From positions 63,062,578-63,126,577 of the forward strand of contig NC_091014.1 of NCBI RefSeq assembly GCF_041296385.1: a stretch of DNA of 64,000 nt. Direction: 5' to 3'. A program made the position numbers and the translations under genes. The first letter of the stretch is position 1. Every line of letters starts with the position of its first letter. Source of the stretch: Aphelocoma coerulescens. Taxonomy: Eukaryota > Chordata > Aves > Passeriformes > Corvidae. The notes under the pieces are model-generated. The model was not told the origin of the DNA. It was given only the letters and a program-made list of their open reading frames with translations, and did no database searches. This document shows positions 63,071 through 64,000 of the stretch, in pieces.

Positions 63071-64000
63071 TGAACACAGTCTCCTGTCAGCTGCAATGAG
63101 GTCAGGTGACAGAAACCTTCCAAAGCAGTTTTCCCATTATTGGACCTGAGAAAGAGTTAGGCAAAACTGAGAGGCAGTCTGGCTCCATGCAGTTTAAGAA
63201 ACAGAATGGTAATATGTTGACAGCATTCATGGCATGACAGAAGCAGTTTTGTATTCAAACACCATCCAGCAATAAAAAAGTTTAAATTAAAAGATTCATT
63301 GGCTGTAAAAGGAAGGACTGTCTAACACATGACACAGTCTGAAAACATTGATAGCTACTGACTTCTAGATTAGATGGCTCTAGTTGTGTATTTTATTAAC
63401 TGACTGCTTCAGTTTGTAGATGTTACTTTATGCCCATTTGCTGTTAAAGGAAATTGGTATGGCAGTTGCTACTGACTTGTGCAAAACAAGAAAGAGAGTA
63501 ACCTTTGGGTAATACTGATCCACGTGTCTGCGCTGAAGCAGAAAATAAGTTTGATCTCCTCCCAGCACATCTTTATTTATAATATTACACTTCTTGACAG
63601 AATTTGGCAGATAAAATAATCTGGTGCCTCTCATTTCAATTAGTTTCAGGTTCCAACTGCTCGATCTGGTTATTATTTTGTCTATGCAAAGAGCATGCTA
63701 CTATCAGATGGCTTCTCACTGCACAGGTACTTTCACTCTGTGTTCAAGTCAATTATAAACCTTTTTTTAAACAGTTTCAAACAATTGGCTTACTGTGGCA
63801 TGGTGTCTGTTTCTTGTTTTTCAAACCACGAGTCATTCTTACAGCTCTTCTGCAAACCTCTCCCATTCTTTCCACATCCTTCTTTAGCACTGACACCTGA
63901 TTAGGATGTCCAGAAATAGCTTTGCTTAGCCCAGAGATAACACCACCTCATGATCTCATTGTATATTCCATAAGAAATAACCCATTTAGCAGTTGCATTG

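Overview
The window is vertebrate nuclear DNA, almost certainly from a bird and probably a songbird. The evidence is two recognisable protein-coding genes with GT-AG introns, CR1 LINE fragments with the typical (ATTCTRTG)n 3' end, and two solo LTRs whose sequences look like those of passerine endogenous retroviruses. The songbird assignment rests on recalled repeat families and is an inference. No bacterial, plasmid or phage genes were seen.

Positions 1 to about 16,240 hold the 5' part of AGK (acylglycerol kinase) on the minus strand. Coding exon 1 (16017-16117) sits in a CpG island. Exons 2 (7026-7065), 3 (2567-2646) and 4 (1192-1267) follow, and their splice phases all fit together. They encode the first 99 residues, which include the mitochondrial N-terminal segment and the start of the diacylglycerol-kinase catalytic fold. 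The remaining exons lie beyond position 1. Intron 2 carries a complete solo ERVL-type LTR with a perfect 5-bp target duplication. Intron 1 carries a CR1 fragment.

Positions 16,240 to about 45,000 are intergenic. This stretch starts with an A/C-rich low-complexity tract, which is G/T-rich with a G-quadruplex motif on the AGK sense strand. A CR1 with recognisable reverse-transcriptase remnants and an internal deletion follows. Two copies of a palindromic MITE-like repeat, a MIR-like SINE and a CpG-rich island-like patch near 32.8 kb complete the recognisable content. No convincing coding gene was found here.

Positions 45,000-64,000 hold the 3' end of TMEM178B on the minus strand. The terminal coding exon is 47016-47266, the 3' UTR runs to lower coordinates, and from 47267 to the end of the window lies the last intron. 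That intron contains a CR1, a solo ERVK-type LTR with a perfect 6-bp target duplication, and a decayed Ty3/Gypsy integrase near 62.4-63.1 kb. TMEM178B and AGK lie in tandem on the same strand, as I recall for human chromosome 7q34, so the locus is an ordinary conserved syntenic block. Its most unusual content is the Gypsy relic and the palindromic repeat pair.
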